Positions 33,870-42,438 of a stretch of DNA of 64,000 nt are shown here, one piece after another. Position 1 is the first letter of the stretch; every line of letters begins with the position of its first letter. The DNA is from Rhodoligotrophos appendicifer (lineage in GTDB: Bacteria > Pseudomonadota > Alphaproteobacteria > Rhizobiales > Im1): NCBI RefSeq assembly GCF_007474605.1, contig NZ_VHKL01000017.1, forward strand, positions 1-64,000, read 5' to 3'. The notes under the pieces were generated by a model. That model saw only the letters and a list, made by a program, of their open reading frames with translations. It did not search any database and was not told the origin of the DNA. Position numbers and translations under genes: made by a program.

Positions 33870-35248
33870 TCCACGAGTTCAAGCAGCATGGCACCGCCCA
33901 TGCCGCCGCCGATGCATTCGGTAGCGATGCCGCGTCGCGCACCCAGTCTCTGCATGACATGAATCAAATGTAGGGTAAGACGATTGCCACTGGTCCCAAC
34001 GGGATGGCCGAGGCTGATCGCCCCGCCATCAACATTCAGGATCTCGCGATCAACCGTGCCGAATGGCTCATCCAATCCTAGGACGTTGCGGCAAAATTCG
34101 GGGCTCTCCCATGCAGACAGGCAGGCAAGCACTTGCGCAGCAAAGGCTTCGTTCAGCTCCCAGGCCCCGATATCGTCGCGCGTGAGCCCCTGCCTATGGC
34201 AGAGTGCGGTGGCGCAAAGCACAGGCCCCAACCCCATGACGGAAGGATCGAGGGCCGACCATTCTGAGTCCACGATCTTCGCCATGGGTTTCAGACCATA
34301 GCGTGTGACGGCAGTCTCCGAAGCCAGAATGGTCCACGAACCTCCGTCGGTGATTTGTGACGAATTGCCGGCCGTCACCTTGCCGAAGGGGCGTTCGAAA
34401 GCCGGTTTAAGCTTGGCAAGTTGTTCCAGTGAATTGTCGGCCCGGACCCCGTCGTCGTGATCATAGATCTGCCCGCTGCGGCCGATCATGGGATGAAGCT
34501 CCTTGAGCCATCCTTCTTTATGCGCTTTCGCCAGGCGGAGGTGACTTTGGAGGGCATACGCATCGGCTTGCTCACGGCTGATGCCGAACTGATGAGCCAG
34601 CCGCTCGGCGGTCTGGCCCATGTTGAGCTTCACAACCGGATCTGTGAGACCGCGGATGATTCCAATAGACGGATAAAGCATTTGCGGCCGGAACTTAATA
34701 ATCTTTCGGAATTTGTCGCCGGGAGTTTTCGCGGCGTTTAATTCCCCGAACCAGTGCACCGCGTCGTCTCGGTAGAGCAGCGGCGCGTGGCTCAACGCTT
34801 CCGTCCCACCGGCTAGGATAAGGTCGCCGTCGCCCGCAGCAATGTATCTGTAAGCGACGTCGATCGACTGCATGCCGGAGGCGCAGTTGCGTTGCACGGT
34901 CCATCCGGGCACCCCGATACCGCAGCCCAGGCGTAAAGCGGCGACGCGACCCGGATTGACTTCGTCGGGATGGACATTGACGCAACCCAGAATGACCTCG
35001 TCGAATTGGTCGGGCTCGAAGCTCTGACGGGCAAGTAACGGCCGGCCCGCCTCCACCGCGAGATCGACGGGCGTAAACGGCCCCGGGCCAGTTCGTGCCT
35101 TGAGGAACGGCGTCCTGCCGCCGTCGATAATATAGACAGGCCGTCGACCCGACGAAGATGCTGATACGGCTTTGCGCCGAGCTGGACGTCTGGAAGCGGA
35201 TTCTGAGGCGCCGGAGGCTGCGGCCCGGCGCGGTTGAGCGGTTGCGAT
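33866..35248 (-). CDS. fadI: Acetyl-CoA acyltransferase (thiolase), non-ATG start
   Basis: The thiolase cleaves 3-ketoacyl-CoA to acetyl-CoA and a shortened acyl-CoA. The nucleophile is in NCASGMQSIDVAYR (C122 with this start), and the C-terminal GHPVGTSGNR and ECIGGGMGGAM motifs are present. The first GTG in frame (35056) would cut off the conserved N-terminal strand VYIIDGGRTPFLKA. That strand is encoded in the same open frame further upstream, which contains no ATG, GTG or TTG. The best initiator is ATC at 35248, seven bases after AGGAG at the fadE stop; ATT at 35254 is too close to it and CTG at 35266 lacks a site. The ATC start gives 460 residues with an Ala/Arg/Ser-rich lead of about 36. 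FadI-type by operon; substrate range inferred. Confidence 0.85.
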   Translation of the reverse strand: MATAQPRRAAASGASESASRRPARRKAVSASSSGRRPVYIIDGGRTPFLKARTGPGPFTPVDLAVEAGRPLLARQSFEPDQFDEVILGCVNVHPDEVNPGRVAALRLGCGIGVPGWTVQRNCASGMQSIDVAYRYIAAGDGDLILAGGTEALSHAPLLYRDDAVHWFGELNAAKTPGDKFRKIIKFRPQMLYPSIGIIRGLTDPVVKLNMGQTAERLAHQFGISREQADAYALQSHLRLAKAHKEGWLKELHPMIGRSGQIYDHDDGVRADNSLEQLAKLKPAFERPFGKVTAGNSSQITDGGSWTILASETAVTRYGLKPMAKIVDSEWSALDPSVMGLGPVLCATALCHRQGLTRDDIGAWELNEAFAAQVLACLSAWESPEFCRNVLGLDEPFGTVDREILNVDGGAISLGHPVGTSGNRLTLHLIHVMQRLGARRGIATECIGGGMGGAMLLELVE

Positions 35249-35258
35249 GGGAATTCTC

Positions 35259-37520
35259 CTATGCAGCGTCCGAACCGGATGGGGTGATGCTGACGCCTGT
35301 GGTTACACTTTTGATGTCCTCCAGATTGAAGTGATCTACGTCCGATACGGAGTGAACGAGTGCTGCAGTATCGCGAAGCTCCACAACCTCATCAGCCGTG
35401 AGGACACCGGCAGTCAATGCATCCTCGGCGTTACGAATTCGGGCGGCGCGCATCTTGGCGCGCAGTGGCTCCGCGGCGATGACCCGACGCAACGCTTCCT
35501 CCAATCGGCCAAGCTCCGTTTCCTGTCCGCCAGTATAGATGCCTGCGCATAGCCGGTCCCGTGTCGCGCCGGGTCGTGTCACCAGTTCTGCGACCTCTTG
35601 CACAAGCCTGTCTGATGGAGCGGCGTGGATCGCGCCGAATGGCCGAGTTGCGAAGCGCAGCTTCCAGGCTACGATGCGATTGGGGAAGTTATCGAACACC
35701 TCCTTCAGTCTCTGTTCCGCGACATGCAGGCAGGACTGGGCTGCATAGTGAACAAGCGGCAGATCCTCGGGCGGTCGCCCGTCGTCGCGCCACCGCTTGA
35801 CGATGGCTGAGGCGAAATAAAGTTCCGACAACACGTCGCCAAGACGCGCTGAGATCATCTCCTTGCGCTTCAGGGCACCACCCATGGTGATCATTGCGGC
35901 GTCTGCGGTGAGAGCCAAGGCTGCTGAGAGCTGAGCGATCCCGCGAAAATAAGGTGAGGTCGCATCCTGCACCGGGCTGGGGCCCCATCGCGCGAAACTC
36001 CAGCTTCGGCAAAGCGTTCGGGCCATTGTTCTCATCAGATAGGCGAAATGAGCAAACAGGATCTCATCGAAGTCGCGGAGGCCGGTCTCTCGATCGGGAT
36101 TCTGTGCTGCCTGCATCTCCTTGAGGATGAACGGATGGCACCTTATGGATCCTTGACCAAAGATGATGAGCGAGCGTGTGAGAATATTGGCCCCTTCAAC
36201 CGTGATACCGATGGGAACGGCCCGATAGAGATTGCCGAGATAGTTATTGGGCCCGTCGCAGATCCCCTTGCCGCCATGGACATCCATGGCATCGTCGACC
36301 ACGCGGCGCAGCGCTTCCGTCGCGTGATACTTCAGAATGCCGGAAATGACCGAAGGCTTTTGTCCGACATCCAGAGCCGCAAGAGTGAGCCGTCGTCCGG
36401 AATCGATCTTGTAGGTTGCGCCGGCGATCCGGGCGATGGCCTCCTGAACCCCCTCGAAGCGGGCGACGGGCAGATTGAATTGCTCGCGAATGCGGGCGTA
36501 GGCACCGGTCGCTTGCGTACACAGTTTCATGCCGCTGATAGAAAGGGAGGGCAGGGATATCCCACGACCGGCCGCCAATGCCGCGGTCAGCATGCGCCAG
36601 CCTTGCCCTGCTCGGGAGGGCCCGCCAATGATGGCATCAAGAGGGAGGAAGACGTCCCGACCCCAATTTGGTCCGTTGGGGAAAGCCTGCATCGCGGGAT
36701 AGTGACGCCTGCCGATTTCCACACCCGGTGTATCGGTCGGAACCAGTGCCAAGGTAATCCCCAGGTCCACTTGATCCCCAAGCAGATGCTCTGGGTCCCT
36801 GAGCTTAAACGCGAGCCCCAGAACCGTGCAGATCGGTCCTAGCGAAATGTATCGCTTGCTCCAGTTGAGACGCATGCCAAGCACACGTTCGCCCTTGTAG
36901 TCGCCATAGCCCACGACACCGGTGTCGGTCATCGACGCGGCATCGGAGCCGGCCTCGACGCTGGTCAGTCCGAAGGCGGGGATCTCTCGCCCATCCGCAA
37001 GGCGAGGGAGATAATGGTCCTTCTGGGCATCCGTGCCGTAATGCGCGAGAAGTTCTCCCGGCCCCAGCGAGTTAGGCACAATCACCGCGACAGCCGCAGA
37101 TGCCGAACGTGAGGCGAGTTTGACCACCACCGCCGAGTGGGCGGTAGCGGAAAAGCCCAGGCCCCCATAGGCCTTGGGGATGATCATGCCGAGAAACCTG
37201 TGCGCCTTGACGAATTCCCAGATCGGCTCCGGAATGTCGCGTTCGACGAAACAGATTTGCCAATCGTCGATCAGACGGCACAGCTCTTCGACCGGTCCGT
37301 CGAGAAAGGCCTGCTCCTCTGCAGTAAGCGGGTGTTCCGCGGTGTCCAGAAGTCTGTTGAAATCTGGATTCCCGCGCAGGAGATCCGCATCCCACCAGAC
37401 GGTCCCGGCCTCCAGGGCCTCCCGCTCGGTTGCCGACATCGCCGGCAAGATCTCCCGCACCCAGTTCAACATCGGGCGCGAGATGTGCCGCTGGCGGAAG
37501 GTGAGGGCGTCGTCGGCCAT
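35259..37520 (-). CDS. fadE: Acyl-CoA dehydrogenase, FadE type
   Basis: The product would introduce the first double bond into acyl-CoA with FAD as cofactor. The 753 residues match the long FadE family rather than the usual 380-residue enzymes. A leader domain is followed by the flavin domain (FGLTSVEAGSDAASMTDTG, about residues 170-190) and the C-terminal helical part with AMDVHGGKGICDG (near residue 400) and EGANILTRSLIIFGQG. A DUF1974-like C-terminal extension ends the protein. Its stop (35259-35261) is part of the thiolase Shine-Dalgarno. It is first in the operon; no clear promoter or FadR-type site was found in the 214 bases upstream. Confidence 0.93.
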   Translation of the reverse strand: MADDALTFRQRHISRPMLNWVREILPAMSATEREALEAGTVWWDADLLRGNPDFNRLLDTAEHPLTAEEQAFLDGPVEELCRLIDDWQICFVERDIPEPIWEFVKAHRFLGMIIPKAYGGLGFSATAHSAVVVKLASRSASAAVAVIVPNSLGPGELLAHYGTDAQKDHYLPRLADGREIPAFGLTSVEAGSDAASMTDTGVVGYGDYKGERVLGMRLNWSKRYISLGPICTVLGLAFKLRDPEHLLGDQVDLGITLALVPTDTPGVEIGRRHYPAMQAFPNGPNWGRDVFLPLDAIIGGPSRAGQGWRMLTAALAAGRGISLPSLSISGMKLCTQATGAYARIREQFNLPVARFEGVQEAIARIAGATYKIDSGRRLTLAALDVGQKPSVISGILKYHATEALRRVVDDAMDVHGGKGICDGPNNYLGNLYRAVPIGITVEGANILTRSLIIFGQGSIRCHPFILKEMQAAQNPDRETGLRDFDEILFAHFAYLMRTMARTLCRSWSFARWGPSPVQDATSPYFRGIAQLSAALALTADAAMITMGGALKRKEMISARLGDVLSELYFASAIVKRWRDDGRPPEDLPLVHYAAQSCLHVAEQRLKEVFDNFPNRIVAWKLRFATRPFGAIHAAPSDRLVQEVAELVTRPGATRDRLCAGIYTGGQETELGRLEEALRRVIAAEPLRAKMRAARIRNAEDALTAGVLTADEVVELRDTAALVHSVSDVDHFNLEDIKSVTTGVSITPSGSDAA

Positions 37521-37734
37521 TAAGTGTGAAACCTCGGTGCTGAAATTGAGACTGGTTGCAGGCTTTGCCTATCTCCTCACAACTTATGCCAACTACCGAG
37601 AACAATCACTCTCCGAAAGTTCCGTGCGATTCACAATGTCGGGTGTCCGTACGACTCTGCCCGAAAAGTTCGCCCGGTACGTTGCGCTACCGGCAGAACA
37701 GAATGATTTTGGCGCCGGTCTCGAGCATTCATTC

Positions 37735-38223
37735 TCAATCGACGTGTATCGCGTCGGAGATGGACTGCGGGTGAGCTGACTGCGCAGCATTCAACGGCCG
37801 CTGAGCGTCAATAGCGGTTACCATTTGCTTTACGAAACCGGTTGTTCCTTGACTTTCGGCAGCCGGAATAGGTGAGGCAACCCCGGGTGAGGGAGGCAGC
37901 GAAGTTTGCGCTTCGCCTCGGTAAAGCTCAGCGAAGAGTCCGGGAGGCTTAGGCGGGATCGGCGGCCCAAACACCATGTTCGAAGGCGCATCTGTCATAT
38001 TAGATATAAATGGTGGAAGTTTACCGTTCGGCCCAGGCAGGGTAGCAAGGAACTCATAAGCTGCTGCAGGGCTAGTCTGACTTTCGTACATCCTAATAAA
38101 GCTGTCCCGCACTTCGACCGGCATTTTATGCCAGTTCTGCTGCACTGCGGAGATTTCTGCATGGGATAAGAGGGTCGGAGGAGCTGACGTTGCCCCAAAA
38201 ATTTTGTTGAACCATTTGAGCAT
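37735..38223 (-). CDS. Hypothetical Pro-rich protein
   Basis: I do not recognise this 162-residue product. The start taken is ATG at 38223 (MLKWFNKIFGATS), eight bases after AGGA; an alternative start at 38262 would add 13 residues. The first half looks structured (EISAVQQNWHKMPVEVRDSF, IRMYESQTSPAAAYEFLATL). The second half is rich in Pro, Ala, Ser and Gln (about residues 90-162), probably disordered. It has no signal peptide or membrane helix. It lies alone between the beta-oxidation and carnitine operons on the same strand. Confidence 0.6.
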   Translation of the reverse strand: MLKWFNKIFGATSAPPTLLSHAEISAVQQNWHKMPVEVRDSFIRMYESQTSPAAAYEFLATLPGPNGKLPPFISNMTDAPSNMVFGPPIPPKPPGLFAELYRGEAQTSLPPSPGVASPIPAAESQGTTGFVKQMVTAIDAQRPLNAAQSAHPQSISDAIHVD

Positions 38224-38335
38224 CAATATGTTCCTAGATAAAATTGGGAAATATGATCGCAATCATAGGTTGCATTAAATCCGCAGTCAAGCTTGGCGCC
38301 CGTTGCCCTCCGTTAGATGCGATCGGAGTCCCGCA

Positions 38336-40411
38336 TCAGTTCGACTCATGCATCTGGAGGAGAGCATCGACAGCGATGACGCCTTCGCTCGATGCGCGGA
38401 TGATCAAGGGATTGACGTCCAACTCGATCAGTGTCGCCGCATGGGCGGTCGAGAAAGCCGCGATCTGGATAATTGCGTCGACCAACCTGCCTCGGTCGCC
38501 TGATGTTCCCCGAAACCCGTCGATCAGCTTAGCGACCCTCAATGTCGACAAGGCCTCCTCGACCTCTTCACGGGTCGTTGGCAGCAGCAGCGTTGCCGTA
38601 TCGCGCAGCAGTTCGGTCAGGACGCCGCCCGCGCCGATGACCAGGATTTGGCCGAATTGTGGATCCGATGTGGCGCCCACGATGATTTCCGCCACGCCGC
38701 GCCTCACCATCTCCTCGACGAGAATCTCGTTGGACAGCGTGGAGAGGCGCACCGCCGCAGCCTCGACAGAGGGCCTGTCGCGCAGATCGAGGATCACGCC
38801 GCCCATGTCGGATTTGTGCAGGAGTTCGGCACCTGAGGCTTTCAGCACCACGGGATAGCCAATGCGATCGGCGGCCGCGCCCGCTTCGTCGGGGCTGCAG
38901 ATTTCTCCCCGAGGAACGGGAATGCCATACTGGCTGAGAAGATCCTTCGCTTCACGCTCAGTGAAGTTGACGACCGGTCGCAGGGAGACCGTTGGTGCTG
39001 CTGGCAGGAGAGGTGGCAGAGGACGCGCCCAGGCGCAGCCGATAAAGGCGGCCGCTTCGAAGGCAACCAGGGCTTCCTCGAGCCCGGCCATGGGGGCGAT
39101 ACCGCGCGCGCTCATCCGCTCCCGCATAGGCTCCGGAAGGCATTCCTGCAGATTGGCCACGATGGCCCCTTTGACGCCGTTGCGATCGGCTGCCAGGGCC
39201 AGAGCGTCGGCGGCCGTGTACCAGTCGGCAGAAGGCAAGCCCGCGGTGGGCGTGTCGAGGATCAGGAAACCGAGATCGAAGGGTCCTGAGAGAACGGCCG
39301 AGAAGGTAGCCTCCAATTGCTCCCTCCTCCCCCAGATGAAGGTGTGATAATCCAGCGGGTTCTCGATGGCGACATAGGCATTCAAGGTCTCGCGGACGGC
39401 GGGAGCCGTCTCGCCGAAGGCAGGGAACTCGATTGCTAACCCCTCGGCCATATCGGCGACGAGGGCTGCTTCGCCGCCAGAGCAGGACATGGACACAAGC
39501 CGATTGCCGGGCAGGGGGCCGACGATGCATAGGAACTTCAAAGTCTCCACGAAAGTGGTAAGGCTCGTGGCTCGGGCAATACCGTAGCGCTTGAACAATG
39601 CCGAATAAAGCGAATCGGCCCCGGCAAGCGAACCGGTATGGCTCTTTGCCACTCGCGCTCCGGCCTCCGACCGACCCGTTTTAAGAGCGACGATCGGCTT
39701 GCGGGCGGCAAGCGCCCGACGAGCTGCTGCAGCAAATCCCGGCACATCCGAAAGGCCTTCGATATGCAACCCAATGGCGGTCACCCTGTCATCGGCGACC
39801 AATGCATCGACCATGGTGCCGATATTGATGTCAGCCTGATTTCCCAGAGTGAAGATCCCCGCGACGGCCAGTCCACGCTGCAGGAACGTCAGGTTGCAGG
39901 CCAGATTGCCACTCTGGGTGACGATGGCAACGCCCTTTGTGCAAGGGGAAAGTGCGTGAATGTCGGGCCATAACGCACAACGTCCAGGGACATTGATGAA
40001 ACCATAGCAATTGGGGCCCATGAGCGGCATGCCCGCCGCCGCGCTCAGCAACTCGGCCTGAAGCCCCTCACCCTCGCTACCGGTCTCGGTAAAGCCAGAA
40101 GCGTAGACGACGGCTCCCCCGCAGCCCTTGGAGCGCAAAGCCGTGACAATCTCGATAGTGGGCCCGCGAGGCACGCCGACAAAGGCAGCATCGACGTCCT
40201 GCGGAAGGTGGTCGACCGTGCGGACGCATGCGATGCCGGCCAACATTTCGCGTTTCGGATTGACGGCGTAAACCTGGCCGGGAAAACCGAGCTCCAGCGT
40301 TCGCTTCAACGCAGTTTCGGCCTCAGAGCCACCGATAAAGGCGATGGAACGAGGGTTGAGAAGCCGATGCAAGCGGTCCGGAATGGCGGTGGTGTGAGAG
40401 TTCAGGGTCAT
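38336..40411 (-). CDS. Acyl-CoA synthetase (ADP-forming type, CoA-binding plus ATP-grasp)
   Basis: The family forms an acyl-CoA from a carboxylic acid, CoA and ATP, giving ADP through a phosphohistidine. The 691 residues have an N-terminal CoA-binding domain (about 15-140, FIGGSEAETALKRTL), succinyl-CoA synthetase-like ligase domains with the phospho-His context KSHTGSLAG (H258), and a C-terminal ATP-grasp domain (about 475-691, GYPVVLKASGAELLHKSDMG). It is the last gene of the carnitine operon, seven bases after the acyl-CoA dehydrogenase. The likely substrate is gamma-butyrobetaine or a carnitine-type acid; this is inference from context. Confidence 0.88.
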   Translation of the reverse strand: MTLNSHTTAIPDRLHRLLNPRSIAFIGGSEAETALKRTLELGFPGQVYAVNPKREMLAGIACVRTVDHLPQDVDAAFVGVPRGPTIEIVTALRSKGCGGAVVYASGFTETGSEGEGLQAELLSAAAGMPLMGPNCYGFINVPGRCALWPDIHALSPCTKGVAIVTQSGNLACNLTFLQRGLAVAGIFTLGNQADINIGTMVDALVADDRVTAIGLHIEGLSDVPGFAAAARRALAARKPIVALKTGRSEAGARVAKSHTGSLAGADSLYSALFKRYGIARATSLTTFVETLKFLCIVGPLPGNRLVSMSCSGGEAALVADMAEGLAIEFPAFGETAPAVRETLNAYVAIENPLDYHTFIWGRREQLEATFSAVLSGPFDLGFLILDTPTAGLPSADWYTAADALALAADRNGVKGAIVANLQECLPEPMRERMSARGIAPMAGLEEALVAFEAAAFIGCAWARPLPPLLPAAPTVSLRPVVNFTEREAKDLLSQYGIPVPRGEICSPDEAGAAADRIGYPVVLKASGAELLHKSDMGGVILDLRDRPSVEAAAVRLSTLSNEILVEEMVRRGVAEIIVGATSDPQFGQILVIGAGGVLTELLRDTATLLLPTTREEVEEALSTLRVAKLIDGFRGTSGDRGRLVDAIIQIAAFSTAHAATLIELDVNPLIIRASSEGVIAVDALLQMHESN

Positions 40412-40418
40412 GAAAGGC

Positions 40419-41582
40419 TCAGGCGCCGAGCGGGCGGAGGAGGGCGCGGGAAATGATATGCCGTTGGATCTCGGACGTGCCTTCCCATATGCGCTCGATC
40501 CGCGCGTCTCTCCAGAGCCGCTCCAGCGGCAGTTCCGACATCAGGCCCATACCACCATGGATCTGCAGAGCTTCATCGGTCACCATGGCTAACATTTCTG
40601 TTGCGAACAGCTTGGCCATGGCAGCGTCCTCGTCCGTCATGCTCCCCTGGTCATATTTCCAGGCAGCGTTGAGGATCAACAGCTCGGCCGCTTTGAGCTG
40701 CATCGCCATGTCGGCGAGCTTGAAAGACACGCCCTGAAACTTTCCGATCTGCTGCCCAAATTGTTTCCGTGAGCTCGCCCATTGCAATGCGAGCTCCAGG
40801 GCTCGCTCGGCCCTGCCAAGACATGTCGCTGCCACCTGCAGGCGTGTGGCGCCCAGCCAGGTATTTGCGACGTCAAAACCCTTGTGCACCTCACCGAGAA
40901 TCTGGCTCGACGGTAGACGGCAATTGTCGAAGGTCAGGATGGAATTCTTGTAGCCGCGATGAGAGACATTTTCGTAGCCATCGAGAATCTGAAAGCCTGC
41001 TGTCCCGCGGTCCACGAGAAAACCGGTGATCAGCTTCTTGGGCCCTCGTGCGGTCTCCTCTACGCCTGAGGCGGCGAAGAGGATCACGAAATCGGCGATG
41101 TCCGCATGGCTTATGAAATGCTTGGTGCCGTTGATGACCCAGTCCCCACCATCCTGCACGGCCGAGCACTTCATTGAGCGGACGTCGGAGCCTGCATCCG
41201 GCTCAGTCATGGCAAGGCAATCGATCTTTTCGCCGCGGACGACGGGGAAGAGATACTTTTCACGCTGTTCGGGTGTACAAGCCATGAGGATGTTTGATGG
41301 ACGAGCGACGCAGGTCCAGTGGAGCGCATAGTTTGCGCGCCCGAGTTCTTTCTCATAGAGAACCCAGGAGACCGTATCGAGGCCCGCACCACCGGCTTCC
41401 TCCGGCATGTTTGCGGCATAGAGGCCTGCCTCGATGGCTTTGGCGGTGATCTGCTCGGCAAGGTCGGGGCGGAGAATCCCGGTTCGCTCGACTTCCGCCT
41501 CGTGGGGGTAGAGTTCTTGCTCGACGAATGCCCTGGTTGTCCGGATGAGCATGTTCTGCTCGTCGCTTAGAGCGAAGTCCAT
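40419..41582 (-). CDS. Acyl-CoA dehydrogenase (possible gamma-butyrobetainyl-CoA dehydrogenase)
   Basis: This is an FAD-dependent acyl-CoA dehydrogenase of normal size (387 residues). The N-terminal helical domain opens MDFALSDEQNMLIRTTRAFV. The flavin segment CLAMTEPDAGSDVRSMKCSA lies at about 125-145. The C-terminal domain has QIHGGMGLMSELPLERLWRD and the end IERIWEGTSEIQRHI, whose Glu in EGT is the usual catalytic base. In the carnitine operon it would turn gamma-butyrobetainyl-CoA into crotonobetainyl-CoA. The family call is firm; the substrate is inferred. Confidence 0.9.
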   Translation of the reverse strand: MDFALSDEQNMLIRTTRAFVEQELYPHEAEVERTGILRPDLAEQITAKAIEAGLYAANMPEEAGGAGLDTVSWVLYEKELGRANYALHWTCVARPSNILMACTPEQREKYLFPVVRGEKIDCLAMTEPDAGSDVRSMKCSAVQDGGDWVINGTKHFISHADIADFVILFAASGVEETARGPKKLITGFLVDRGTAGFQILDGYENVSHRGYKNSILTFDNCRLPSSQILGEVHKGFDVANTWLGATRLQVAATCLGRAERALELALQWASSRKQFGQQIGKFQGVSFKLADMAMQLKAAELLILNAAWKYDQGSMTDEDAAMAKLFATEMLAMVTDEALQIHGGMGLMSELPLERLWRDARIERIWEGTSEIQRHIISRALLRPLGA

Positions 41583-41664
41583 AAGCCTCTCCTCATAATC
41601 TGTTGCCAGCGACGACCGGAGTGCTCGAAGGAAATGGCAGCGCCGAATCCTCTTAGCGTGGTGG

Positions 41665-42438
41665 CTAGCGGAACGTCTCTGTATGTCCGTCGACGGTGAG
41701 CGCCTGACCCGAAATCATTGAGGCCTGAGGCGAAGCCAGGAACAGGACCGTGTCTGCGATCTCCTGCGGGTCGACAAATCTGCGAAGGGAAGACTGACTC
41801 GCATAATCAGCGCGAACGGCTTCTGGGCTCATGCCTGTGGCCTTTGCCTGGGACGCGATGACCTGGTCCATTCGCTCTCCGTCAACAGAGCCGGGACAAA
41901 TGGCGTTGACCCGGATGCCCTGGGGCCCAAGTTCGATGGCAACTGACTTGGTGAGACCGATCACTGCCCATTTTGCGGCGGCATAGGGAGTGCGATGCCC
42001 ATAGCCGTAAAGGCCCGCGGTTGATGAAAAGTTGATGATGGAGCCGGATCCCTGAAACTTCATGATCGGCGCCACCTCGCGGATGAAGAGGAACTGGCTG
42101 TCGATGTTGACGGAGAGACAACGTCGCCAGTCATCATAGCGGACATCCTCGATTAATGCCGTCGGTCCCGCGATTCCGGCATTATTGACGAGAACATCGA
42201 TTCCGCCCATGTCCGCGACTGCAGCAGCGACGAAGCGCTGGACCTCGGATTCTTCTATGACATCGCATCGCTTAGCCTTGGCGGCCGGATAGGTGCTTCC
42301 GAATTCCAGAACGGCGGGTTCATCGGCATCGCAAATCCATACGCGCGCACCGAGATCCAAAAAAGCGGCGGCGGTTACGCGACCGATGCCACGTGCAGCC
42401 GCGGTGACGATGACACGTAACGGGGAGCTATTGCTCAT
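41665..42438 (-). CDS. Short-chain dehydrogenase/reductase
   Basis: The 257-residue SDR has the nucleotide motif TAAARGIG (residues 12-19; the usual first Gly is Ala), NNAG near residue 86, and the catalytic Tyr/Lys in YAAAKWA (about 152-156). The C-terminal segment SGQALTVDGH is typical of classical SDRs. Its ATG overlaps the stop of the fused carnitine dehydrogenase by four bases (ATGA), so they are coupled. It may oxidise a 3-hydroxy compound, for example D-carnitine or a hydroxyacyl intermediate; this is unproven. Confidence 0.88.
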   Translation of the reverse strand: MSNSSPLRVIVTAAARGIGRVTAAAFLDLGARVWICDADEPAVLEFGSTYPAAKAKRCDVIEESEVQRFVAAAVADMGGIDVLVNNAGIAGPTALIEDVRYDDWRRCLSVNIDSQFLFIREVAPIMKFQGSGSIINFSSTAGLYGYGHRTPYAAAKWAVIGLTKSVAIELGPQGIRVNAICPGSVDGERMDQVIASQAKATGMSPEAVRADYASQSSLRRFVDPQEIADTVLFLASPQASMISGQALTVDGHTETFR

